From Dunaliella salina (Eukaryota; Chlorophyta; Chlorophyceae; Chlamydomonadales; Dunaliellaceae): 11,770 nt of DNA. Location of the stretch: positions 4,251-16,020 of the forward strand of contig MU070004.1 in the NCBI GenBank assembly GCA_002284615.2, given 5' to 3'. This document shows, piece by piece, positions 1 through 8,004 of the stretch (the stretch's first letter is position 1; the number at the start of each line of letters is the position of its first letter). The position numbers were made by a program, and so were the translations under genes. The notes beneath the pieces were generated by a model. That model was given only the letters and a program-made list of their open reading frames with translations, searched no databases and had not been told where the DNA came from.

Positions 1-1
1 T

Positions 2-855
2 GCCACTACTAAAGTAAGACTGCCTTCAGGGGTTAGCACTAAGCAAATTCATGTTGACAGAGGTACAATTCAAGGTGATACACTCTCACCCTTTCTCTTT
101 CTCCTCTACATGGAGCCCCTCCTGCGTTGGCTGCATGTTGGAGGGCGCGGCTATAAACATGGTTGTGTCCCAGGCCAAAACCACCACCGACAACCACCTT
201 GCAAATAACCTTAGTAGCGCTGCCTTTGCTGATGACCTCCTCTGTCCAACTAGCACAATACAAGACCTGAACGCACAAGCCAGAAAGCNCACCCTCTACT
301 CTGACTGGGCCGCACTCATTATTTCCGGCAGTAAGACTAAAGCTACCGGTATTCTACACAGCTATCCCAGAAAAGATCACAATGGGGTGACTCCTTCACA
401 AGCACTCCATCTAAGACTGCAGGCAAAAATAGAAATCCAAGGACAGAAGGCCCAATTCCTCGCTTTAAGTGAGCCCTTCCTCTATCTTGGAGTTCAAATG
501 ACAATGGACCTTAACTGGGAGCACCAGATTCAACGTGTGACTTATAACCTCAAAAATATAGGCTAGATCATCTTGAAGCATCCTATGCATCCCCACGTCA
601 AGTGCTAAACATAGTCCGCACAGCCATAATCCCTAGCCTTGCTTACTCTTTTGCAGTAACTCCCTGCACCCCTACTGACTTTATCATCTGGGACACCATG
701 ATAGACAGAATGGTCAAACACAAACACAAACTCTGGAAAAGCACAGCTGCAGCAATGATCCGCGAAGATCCCAATCATTTTGGACTTGGACGCACTTCAA
801 TCTGTATGGAATACCATAGACGCCAGGCTTTTGCTCTCTCTCTTCCAGCCTTGAG
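2..855 (+). pseudogene. Reverse transcriptase palm and thumb, frameshifted
   Basis: The RT copies element RNA into DNA at a nicked target (target-primed reverse transcription). In frame 2 from base 2, the segment RGTIQGDTLSPFLFLLYMEP (59-118) is the classic LINE RT block just before the catalytic box. The frame then moves to frame 3, where FADDLL (225-242) supplies the catalytic Asp pair, SGSKTK is motif D, and FLYLGVQM (about 477-500) is motif E. A second shift near 560 returns to frame 2, giving a thumb-like helical region with RQVLNIVRTAIIPSLAY. A third shift near 850 ends this frame. The fingers and motif A lie before the window. Base 289 is N. No single frame encodes the domain, so it cannot be functional. 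Confidence 0.88.
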
Positions 856-1497
856 GACCCCTCAGTAAGACACCGCACAGTCAGCCTTAACCTCCTAACT
901 AAGCAGATAGAAAACCTAAATACTTTATCTGAAACCTACCTCACTAAATGAAAAGGAACAAATTTGCACATTAAACGTCAGCTCAACTATAACGTGTGTG
1001 CTTGCCAGCTCACTAGCATCCATTCCAGCAAGCTCCATCTTATGAAAAATGTCACTAGAATGTTCAAGGAGGAGGTAGAGCACATTTGTGAAGCCCTTGC
1101 CTTGCACAATCCACCTCCACACAATCTCCCTACCCTCATGACCTGCATCATGCAACCTCTGCTGAATATGGGAATCACTGGGCTACATGAGCTTACATCT
1201 CCACGCAGGACTCACATCATCTCAGTTTCCCAACTTCAGGCTAAACACCCCAAGGTGAACAACAAATGTAAAATTGCGCTTAACAGGCTGGCAGCTCTTG
1301 TCAACCTTGCCCCACAAGAAGAGGTGAACACATCCTCTATCCAAAAGATCATTGCCTACAAAAACACTGAAGCAAACACCCTCCCAGTTTACCGTCGTAT
1401 CAACAATGCACATGTGAGCGGCCTTACCAACACAAGCACGGGTGGGGAATAGCCCCACCACACCCAGGTTTTCCAACCATTAAGCCTCCAACCCAAC
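856..1497 (+). pseudogene. Post-RT region of the LINE polyprotein, two nonsense codons
   Basis: Frame 1 continues the polyprotein after the frameshift near 850, starting EDPSVRHRTVSLNLL. It is interrupted by TGA at 949-951 and TAG at 1450-1452, with sensible coding text on both sides. The content is helical and Leu/Lys/His-rich, as expected of the segment after the RT thumb. I recognise no named domain. The TGA context (TK*KG) would fit a Trp codon, and a G-to-A change would explain the stop; that is inference. Confidence 0.6.
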
Positions 1498-2385
1498 TTG
1501 ATCCCCCCCACTCAAGCAGTGCCACCGCCACAGCCTCGCTCCACATCTTACTACACCCATGAACACATCGGACGCCGTCTCAGACGTACAGCCAATCAAT
1601 TTACACCCATCAGTTGTCCTGAAACGCAACAAGTTGTCATGGAAGTACAATCACTGGAGGAGCCACTCAGCAAAAGAAGTCGCTCCTATTCTACACTAAG
1701 CATCACTCCCACACAAGCACTTCACCCCTCTGAATACGCACCCACTGCAAGCCTGGATACTCTGGCTCCTGCTGAACAAGGTACTACTGCAGAAGGGCCC
1801 CCAAGCAAACGCACACGGTCAGCATTGAGAAACTCCCCCTCTTCCACATCCCAACTCAGCCAAGCTAGCCCAAATGGTAGATGCGCACATGCTTGTCTGA
1901 GCACTGCTCACCATATCACTACACAACTTAACTCCCCTAGCACAAACCACCAACAGCAGACAGATGACTGTCTCGACCCTCAAACACAAACTCTTACTCC
2001 GCACAGCCTAGATACTCAAACAAACAGACTCAGGAAGAAGAGGCAACAATTGCTCCACACAGACAGAGAGATCATTTCCCCAGCCATCCACTCTCTAAGC
2101 TCGCTCTCCCAAGGCCCCAAAGTCTGGAACTAAAGGAAAAACACAGCTGAAAAACTTGCTAAAGAGACAACTGCTAGCCATCCTATCAGTTCTATCTTCT
2201 ACCATGATTTAGGTATTACTTATATAGATGATTGGAGAATTTTTGCGGGGAACAAAAGAGAACAATCAAGCTCCCCCCTCCACCTCCAAGTGCAATACCA
2301 CACCCATTACGCACCTATGATCATTGAAAAATGGGCCCTGCCATTCAAACAAGCTAACCTTGTGCCTCAAGATGTCTCATCTGCT
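1498..2385 (+). pseudogene. Ser/Pro/Thr/Gln-rich linker with NLS-like repeats
   Basis: This segment of the same polyprotein is low-complexity and probably disordered, rich in Pro, Ser, Thr and Gln. It contains two related basic patches, PLSKRSRS and PPSKRTRS, about 43 residues apart, and a third, RLRKKRQQ, near the end. These resemble monopartite nuclear localisation signals and would suit a protein that must reach chromatin. A TAA at 2131-2133 breaks the frame, but frame 1 stays coding-like straight through to the PHD finger, so the stop is a lesion and not the end of the ORF. The function is inferred from composition only. Confidence 0.55.
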
Positions 2386-2657
2386 GCTTGCACTGATGTT
2401 GAGTGTGCCTGCTGGCAAATATGCAATTTCTACAAAAGTTATGAAACCGGAACCTTGGAGGGTCCATTTCCTGCTATGTATATTTGTGATGTGTGCCACC
2501 GGATGTACCATGGGAATGCATGAAGGAATTTGGATGCTACTTGGATGAACAAAGACAAGATATTGCAACAGCTTACACATGGGCATGTCCCGCTTGTGCA
2601 AGCCTAAATGATGCCCAAAAATTGAAAGAGAGCGGCAGACTAAACAAGAACTCATGA
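2386..2657 (+). pseudogene. PHD-type zinc finger (C4HC3), frameshifted
   Basis: PHD fingers bind two zinc ions and often read histone H3 tails. The Cys/His order fits: an early Cys pair (CAC or CWQIC, 2404-2424), then CDVC (2485-2496), His four residues later (2509), Cys (2517), and the signature W-A-C-P-A-C ending at 2597. The first part is in frame 1 and the second in frame 3. Adding one base between 2511 and 2517 gives the canonical H-x2-C spacing, so a one-base deletion broke a once-regular finger. A second shift near 2640 leads into the next frame. PHD fingers are known from CR1-type LINE ORF1; here the finger lies downstream of RT. A targeting role is inference. Confidence 0.68.
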
Positions 2658-4060
2658 GTGTCACATGGAAGCCCTCCTGGGAATTAGAAGATCTACAGGA
2701 GACATGGCCCAAATTTAAAGAGTGCTTGCTTAAGTTCAAAGCACAACAGAGCGAGCCCAACCCCTCAACACCCACAGCAGATTCTACCCTCTCAAATCTT
2801 GAAAGACGGGGCTTTGAAAAAGCTAATGAAACCAATGTATGGCAGCAGAAAATGGACACAGAATTACGCAACAAAATCACATTTGATACAAAACCCACTA
2901 ATCCACAAGCAGACATAAAACCTACAGGCTCATGCGAATACTGGCTGCACGAGGTTGACCTCGTGAAGTACACGGATCAGCAATCCCCTTATTTAGCGTC
3001 ATCTGACACAGGATCCCATAGCCATTCCCCTCCTACTCCCTCCCCCCTCATTCTCCCAGAAATATACACGGCGCACATGGCTTGCATTTACAATACGCAA
3101 GGCAAGTGTCTCAGTATGACATCCCCAAACAGCTTTCAAATCCTCTACAGGGCTTTTCATGGGGCCAACTTGAAGCTTGCTGGCATGCACGAGAAGACAA
3201 CACCAGCTCCTGGCAGCTTTGCTACTGAGCTGCAAGGGCTCCTTTGCCGCAAATCCATGCTTGAAAGAAAGTACTCTAGCAAGAAGATCAAAGACTCTTA
3301 TTCACGAGCCCTTCCAACTCACATCCATACTGCTCTCCAAAAATGGGCTTTAGTAACCCAAGAAAAAATGGCCTCCCCACTAGACCACAACCCACAATAC
3401 CATAATTATTGGAGTGCGCACTCCCGAGACACTCTTTTTGGTGCCATGCATAAAGCCTTCTCATCCAAATTCTCAGGCTTCTCAGTTTGCCATCCCATTT
3501 ATGATGAGGGAATCATGACCCAAGCTTTGCAACATGCCATTTACTCTGCCATTCTGAACACAGAAGCTACTGCTACATTCATGTTCCTTCCGGCTTGGAA
3601 TAAGGACATGATAACCAACCCCTACTCCAAACTTGTCACTGCCTACCCCCACCTCTGTTACGACCTTGGCACCATACCTTGCACAAAACTTGGTTATAGT
3701 GCCCCTCAATCCTGCCCTAACCAAGAGATACCTCTGCCTCAGCATACCTGGGACCTTCGTATCTTTGCTGTTTGGAACACTGCAGCTCGAGTTCATCTCA
3801 ACAACCATAACCAAGACTGGCTACAAGGCCTGAAAAGAGATTTGAAAGAAGCCACACAGTGGAAACTGACGAATGTCAGCAGCCACCTAGTCCTAAATTC
3901 CATGCATGCTCACATGCCAGATTTCAATAAACTGGAACGCCTCCCATTAGACAAACAACACGCCTCCAAACACCCTAAAAATCCACACATGATCGTCCAA
4001 GAAACAGACTTGGTGCCCAGCCAATCCAGTGCTATTCTAACTCTCAAAGTTAATGATTAG
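2654..4060 (+). pseudogene. PCIF1-like methyltransferase-fold region of the LINE polyprotein
   Basis: This is the longest open stretch in the window, 468 codons in frame 2. Residues 1-250 match nothing I know. Residues about 255-350 follow the layout of the PCIF1/CAPAM RNA adenine N6-methyltransferase core: FGAM (262-265), a Phe-rich stretch KAFSSKFSGF, a loop HPIYD (280-284) where PCIF1 has the catalytic NPPF, a helix ALQHAIYSAI, then a strand ending FLPAW (311-315). NPPF is replaced, so methyl transfer is doubtful; a retained RNA- or cofactor-binding role is possible. The TAG at 4058-4060 is a lesion, since RNase H continues in the same frame. The ATG at 2654 is probably internal. The fold call is remote homology by eye. 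Confidence 0.45.
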
Positions 4061-4543
4061 AGAACATGGGCATACACAGATGGCAGCTGCCTTGTCCATA
4101 ACGGTAAGCAAGAAATTGGAGCAGGCATCTGCTGCCCGTCCACTGACAGTAAGAACTTTGTAGAACCTAACGGTGCTGGGATTACTAAAACTATCACTAG
4201 AGCTGAAATGGCAGCAATTGCTGCAGCTATCATTACCAAATATGCAGGCATTGCATCAGACAGCCTCACCTCTCTTGAATAAATATGTAAACAAATTCTT
4301 TACCCTGAGAAACACCTGAGGCATATCCAAGGAGACGTCCTTCAAATGATTTCAACTCTCATTAGAGACTTCCATACCGAAATTCGAATTTACAAGGTGA
4401 AGTCCCATGCTGGCATCGCTGGAAATGAATGTGCAGATACTATTGCAAAACATCAGGCAAAGCAAGCCCAGAACTGCGTGGCAGACACCGAGACTCCTGG
4501 TGCAGTCCTGGTGGAAATCCATTTACAAACATTTTCTGGTTAG
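4061..4543 (+). pseudogene. RNase H domain of the LINE, one internal stop
   Basis: RNase H removes the RNA strand of the RNA-DNA hybrid after first-strand synthesis. All four carboxylates of the D-E-D-D site are present in frame 2: Asp in TDGS (4079), Glu in RAEM (4205), Asp in SDS (4259) and Asp in ECAD (4436). The conserved His is in KSHAG (4406). Spacing is normal for a type I RNase H. TAA at 4280 aligns with CAA (Gln) in copy B, so it is a nonsense mutation. A missing G near 4506, again shown by copy B, throws the reading into frame 1 and ends this frame at 4543. Apart from these two lesions the domain looks complete. Confidence 0.85.
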
Positions 4544-5667
4544 CCAAGGAAGAAAGAGTGCATGCTGCGGGCACATCTGCGGGTCCACCACGCGCCCAAA
4601 AGCTCACCTATTTCCCCAACCTTAAAGATGCCCTCAAATCCCATATGCATTCTAAACACAAGCTTGGATATGCAAATGCCAAAACAGGCTACTACTCTTA
4701 TTATCAAAACTTATTACCGCAAGTAGATAGAAAAATCAGCAATGCCTTCAGAAATATGCCCAACATTTCTGTACCCATGAAGCGTTTTATCCTGCTGTAT
4801 CGCACATGCACCCTCTACAACCAAAAACATGCAGTACGTTTTAAAAGGTCAACTGATCCATCTTGTCCCCTCCCAGGCTGCCATCATTTGGATAGCGCAC
4901 TACACATGCTCTCAGGCTGCCAAAACCATATCGTTTCCAACATGAAAACTGAATGCCATAACATTGCAGGCAGAATGATTACAAAAGCCCTCAGCAAATG
5001 CCCTGTAGGGGCAGGCCTGGTCTACACAGACATTGGAAGTGATTTTAAGCTTGCTCAACACAACCTCCAACTCCCAATACATGCCTCAAATAAAACTTTA
5101 CCTGCTTACCTCTTCCCTCGTAACCTTCCAGAGAGGAAAAGACTCAACTCCAGTCGACCAGATGCTGTTTTGANCACCCCTTTTAATGCCAAACATACTT
5201 CTAACGGTATTTCTCCTACCCATTCCCATCACGCTATGCGCAGCTCCTCACGGAGGACCACCAGAACTAGCCGCATGAGACAATCCCATGAACTTTATGC
5301 GAATGAATGCCATGTGCACCTAATAGAAATCAAGTTCTGTGAAGACACAAGGCCAGAGCATCAGTTGAACGCAGCAAAGCAGCAGCATGCAGACCTTTGT
5401 AAGCTTATCAACGCTAAAGCTGTTACAATTCACCCTATTCTCCTGGGTGTAGNTGGAANTATNTACACTGAGCATACCCTGAAGCAATTCAAACAACTAG
5501 GATTGGATCATCAGCGTGCCACGAAGCTTGCTCAACAACTTCATGCCCACTCTGTTCAATATGCCCACAAACTAGTCACCACACGCCGCGCTATTGATAT
5601 CAAGAATACTTTCCACAGCCAGGTTCTAGAGCCAGGTGCTTCTAGTAACCCTCCAGATCCACATTAG
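4507..5667 (+). pseudogene. CCHC zinc motif and restriction-like endonuclease (RLE), C-terminal domain
   Basis: This C-terminal part of the polyprotein, in frame 1, would nick the target DNA for target-primed reverse transcription. C-x4-C-x7-H-x4-C (4864-4920) is the zinc motif that precedes the endonuclease in RLE-type LINEs. RPD follows (5155-5163), and LIEIK (5320-5334) supplies the Glu and Lys of a PD-(D/E)xK site, with downstream EHQLNAAKQQH. The Asp-Glu gap is about 54 residues and includes a basic Ser/Arg/His-rich stretch, longer than the 12-14 residues usual in R2-like enzymes. The frame is open to TAG at 5665, a stop shared with copies B and D. Ambiguous bases fall at 5174, 5453, 5459 and 5463. 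It is the best preserved part of copy A. Confidence 0.75.
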
Positions 5668-5706
5668 AATTCTCTTTTTCATACCTTGTGGTGGAGGGGG
5701 CACACA

Positions 5707-5719
5707 GCTCTTTTTGAGC
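5707..5719 (+). other. 3' UTR hairpin 1 of copy A
   Basis: GCTC and GAGC pair around a T5 loop, with outer CACA/TGTG arms (5701-5726). Copy D has GGCTC/GAGCC and copy B has GGCT/AGCC at the same place, so the stem is kept while its bases change. It is probably an RNA structure recognised by the element's RT; the role is inferred. Confidence 0.5.
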
Positions 5720-5744
5720 CAATGTGTCTCCTCTTCCTTAATTG

Positions 5745-5771
5745 ATGTAGGGAGAGTTTCTCTGCCTACAT
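5745..5771 (+). other. 3' UTR hairpin 2 of copy A
   Basis: ATGTAGG pairs with CCTACAT and AGAG with CTCT around a TTT loop, with one G-G mismatch between the two stems. Copy D (6499-6524) and copy B (8787-8813, minus) keep the hairpin with small changes. It lies just before the pyrimidine tail, where a template-recognition structure would be expected. Confidence 0.6.
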
Positions 5772-5773
5772 AG

Positions 5774-5789
5774 TTTTTCTTTTCTTTTC
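5774..5789 (+). repeat. TTTTC-type 3' tail of copy A
   Basis: A short run of TTTTC units marks the element end in place of poly(A). Copies D and B end in the same type of tail, immediately followed by the target-site duplication, which fixes the boundary. Such simple-repeat 3' ends are known in several non-LTR clades. Confidence 0.7.
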
Positions 5790-6333
5790 AAGGCTATTGG
5801 GCAAGGCATTCCAAAGGAAATTGCCAACACAAAATGTCTCAAAGCGAAGCGAAGGGGATTTTGGGTACACCATACCAGGCCAAACTAGACTGAGAGTGAA
5901 GTTTCGGTTCAACATTTCAAACTACCGAAGACTCCCTCATGGCACGTGTCATATGCAATTGAAAAGCACCCTACTAAACAACCCCAGCAAACCCACAAAC
6001 TCGTACTACGAGGCACAAGGACTGGACGACAGCAGCTCCTTACACGACGCATAGTTTGAAGTTTAATCAGCCGTGGCGTCCTTTTTTGTGGCATATTTTC
6101 CTCCTTATCTTGCTTGCGGGTTGAAGCGTTGCGGCCTAATACCGCATTTAGCCTGGCTCGCTTGTTGGAGGATATTCCCAAGGACCTCCCGCTCAACCTG
6201 GGGACAGCAATATAAGCATGGTAGTGCTGAAAAATGTATGCTTGCCATCTTATGAGTTGCTTGCATGCATGCACTGACAATATTCCAAACTAGAGCATAA
6301 GCTGCCAGCCCAATGTGAAGTGAGGCGCGATAG
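5790..6333. other. No assignable gene
   Basis: This stretch lies between the tail of copy A and the duplication flanking copy D. Open frames of 85 codons (plus strand) and 123 codons (minus strand) occur, but neither contains a domain, a repeat pattern or a composition typical of coding sequence. I see no terminal repeats that would define another element. Confidence 0.5.
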
Positions 6334-6344
6334 TCAATCAGAAC
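6334..6344 (+). repeat. Target-site duplication, left copy, of LINE copy D
   Basis: TCAATCAGAAC occurs here and again at 6560-6570, immediately on either side of copy D. Confidence 0.85.
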
Positions 6345-6559
6345 AGAAGCTATTGAAAACAAGAATACTTCCCACAGCCAGGTTCTAGAGGCAGGTGCTT
6401 CCAGTAACCCTCCAGATCCACATTAGAATTCTCTTTTTCATACCTTGTGGTGGAGGGGCACACGGCTCTTTTTGAGCCAATGTGTCTCCTCTTAATTGAT
6501 GTGGGGAGAGTTTCTCTGCCACGTAGTTTTTCTTTTTTTCTTTTTTTCTTTTCTTTCTT
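6345..6559 (+). mobile_element. LINE copy D, 5'-truncated 3' end fragment
   Basis: From 6349 to 6559 the sequence matches copy A from 5590 to its end. It covers the last 25 or so codons of the RLE ORF, the same TAG stop (6424-6426), both 3' hairpins and a longer pyrimidine tail (about 6525-6559). Four bases, AGAA, at the 5' junction do not match copy A and may be untemplated. Perfect 11-bp duplications flank the insertion. Differences from copy A are few, including a 4-bp deletion in the 3' UTR, so the insertion is fairly young. Severe 5' truncation is typical of LINE integration. It cannot encode anything. Confidence 0.92.
6464..6478 (+). other. 3' UTR hairpin 1 of copy D
   Basis: GGCTC, a T5 loop and GAGCC form the stem. 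It is one pair longer than in copy A, where the first base is A. Confidence 0.5.
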
Positions 6560-6570
6560 TCAATCAGAAC
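6560..6570 (+). repeat. Target-site duplication, right copy, of LINE copy D
   Basis: Exact repeat of 6334-6344. The next bases are C then TGCACA (6572-6577), the same hexamer at the same distance as at copy B. Confidence 0.85.
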
Positions 6571-6925
6571 CTGCACATGAGCAATCAGCATGCACCGCCA
6601 ATCCTTTGTGATAGAATACTCCAGTTCCTCAGTAAATGCAAACCTGCCCGTACATGATCTGAATTCACACACAGGCATTACTATTTTGCAATTACCCTGT
6701 CAGCACAGAAGTCTGCAGGTGCCTCAATAGCACAAACTTATCTGCACATGAGCTGCTTGTATGTCCTTGCACTATCCCAGAGGTGGACAAATAAGGCCTA
6801 ACTAGTCCATTAGTCCACCAGTCCATCATTAACAGGTCTATCGAGGTGTTTTGGGGATGCTCCTAGCATTGGTGCGCCCCAACCAGCAAACCTGAAACTC
6901 TGAATTCTCTTTTACTTTCCCTAGC
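6571..6925. other. No assignable gene; short AGTCCA repeat
   Basis: I see no gene or element here. A small tandem motif (AGTCCA three times at 9-base spacing, about 6803-6829) is the only visible structure. Confidence 0.45.
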
Positions 6926-7020
6926 CCTGTTTTATTTTCCATTCCCTGTTTTATTCTCCCGGTTTAATTTTCAAAAGCCTATTTTATTCTCCCTGTTTTA
7001 TTTTTCCTGTTTTATTTTCC
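6926..7020 (+). repeat. Degenerate tandem repeat, CCTGTTTTATTYTCC type
   Basis: About six imperfect units of 13-18 bp share the core TGTTTTATTTTCC or close variants. Units vary in length by a few bases, as in an old microsatellite-like array. No coding or structural role is visible. Confidence 0.75.
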
Positions 7021-7290
7021 ATAGCAGTGAAGTTTATGATTTGCCACTTGAGGCGCACATGCCTAATCAGTCGCGGCGTACACCCTAGTTTTTCTGCCAA
7101 ATCTCCATTCCACATCGCCCACTTCATCAAATTAATTGACGTTTAATGATTTAGACTCCTTGAATTAAGATATCATCATTAAAAAAAGAGTGAACAGACC
7201 CAGTGGTTGGTGAGGTCTAGAACTTCAACCATTCCTTTTAGAGGATTTTTTATTAGTGGAATTGAAGCACAGGGTGGTGCCAAAAAGGTC
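7021..7290. other. No assignable gene
   Basis: A/T-rich spacer between two repeat arrays. I see no open frame or terminal repeat worth naming. Confidence 0.4.
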
Positions 7291-7590
7291 AATTTTTTGA
7301 CTTTCTTCTTTCCAAAATTAAATATGCAGGATGTTGGCATCATATATGAGGGTTGAAGTCTTCAATGAAGATAAAACATATTTTCACGTGAAAAACAATC
7401 CCAGGGTGGAGATGTGGGCTTTTCTTGGGTGATCTGAGGCCAGGAGAGTGATCTGTGGTCCTCCGATTTTCATGAATTTTTTTTGGCGAACATGATAATT
7501 TATGAAATAAAATTGTTTGGCATGGTTAGATTGAGAACAAATGCTTGGGAAGAGCATATCCAGTGATATTGGGGAGTTGTCCACATCTGA
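7291..7590 (+). repeat. Tandem unit 1 of a ~290-bp repeat
   Basis: This unit matches the next one at several ordered anchors: TTTGAC, TGCAGGATGTT, CCCAGGGTGGAG, GTGATCTGAGGCCA, GAGTGATCT, a GGCAT block, and AGAGCATRTMCAGTG near the end. Anchor spacing between units is 286-298 bp. I do not recognise the family. A 115-codon minus-strand frame runs across the junction into unit 2 but follows the repeat, not a domain. Confidence 0.75.
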
Positions 7591-7876
7591 AATTTTGACC
7601 TCCTTTTTTCCCATTTTGGAATTTGCAGGATGTTTGTATATCATATAAACGTTGTAACAAAATATTTTCTGGAGAGAAGACTGGTCCCAGGGTGGAGCTC
7701 TAGTCCATTTCGTGGTGATCTGAGGCCACAAAAGTGATCTTGGGACCTACGACTCCCAGTGATTTTTTGGTGAATGTAACATTCTTATGAATAAATATGG
7801 TTGGCATTGTTATATTTGAGAAAGAAAAGTTGGAAAGAGCATGTACAGTGCTATGGGGGACTTGTTGAGTTTTGGC
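7591..7876 (+). repeat. Tandem unit 2 of a ~290-bp repeat
   Basis: Second, diverged copy of the preceding unit, with the same anchor order. Substitutions and small indels are spread evenly, so the duplication is old. The array stops near 7876 and I see no third full unit on either side. Confidence 0.75.
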
Positions 7877-8004
7877 AGTATTCTACAAAGAGGGCAGAGG
7901 TGTTTGCAGGTGCCTGAACGAGAGAAACTTGAGACAGCGGATGAGGTGCATCCTTGACATGTTTTGCTCAATTTCCCCATAGCATATGCACATCACAACA
8001 GATG
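7877..8004. other. No assignable gene
   Basis: Short spacer between the tandem units and LINE copy C. On the minus strand the frame of copy C stays open through it, but the residues no longer match copies A or B. Confidence 0.4.

Larger units (their letters stand above)
1..5789 (+). mobile_element. LINE copy A, Dualen/RandI-like, 5' end outside window, dead
   Basis: This non-LTR retrotransposon is entered within RT and runs to its 3' tail. In order it encodes RT, a thumb-like region, a low-complexity linker, a PHD finger, a PCIF1-like domain, RNase H, and a CCHC motif followed by a PD..EIK nuclease. A 3' UTR of about 120 bp with hairpins and a pyrimidine tail follows. The 3' boundary comes from comparison with copies B and D, which are flanked by target-site duplications. 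The copy is inactive: in-frame stops lie at 949, 1450, 2131, 4058 and 4280, and frameshifts near 160-205, 560, 850, 2511-2517, 2640 and 4506. RNase H plus an RLE-type C-terminus is known from Dualen/RandI elements of green algae. The apurinic endonuclease expected upstream cannot be checked here. The clade assignment is inference; the retrotransposon identity is firm. Confidence 0.9.

Noticed and set aside
949..4282. An alternative genetic code with TAA/TAG read as Gln, as in some ulvophyte algae, since four of five in-frame stops are TAA or TAG and one equals Gln in copy B.
   Set aside because: There is also a TGA, six frameshifts prove the copy is dead, and the ORF-terminal TAG is conserved in three copies just before a non-coding, hairpin-bearing 3' UTR. 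Ordinary decay explains everything.
5790..5805. A target-site duplication for copy A.
   Set aside because: The 5' end lies outside the window, so no partner can be tested, and TGCACA is not at the expected offset.
6055..7075. Short similarities such as TTAATCAGCCGTGGCGT (about 6064) and CTAATCAGTCGCGGCGT (about 7063).
   Set aside because: Too short and isolated to define a repeat; neighbouring bases do not align.
7384..7731. A 115-codon minus-strand ORF.
   Set aside because: It runs across the junction of the ~290-bp tandem units, has no domain, and its frame is not kept between units.
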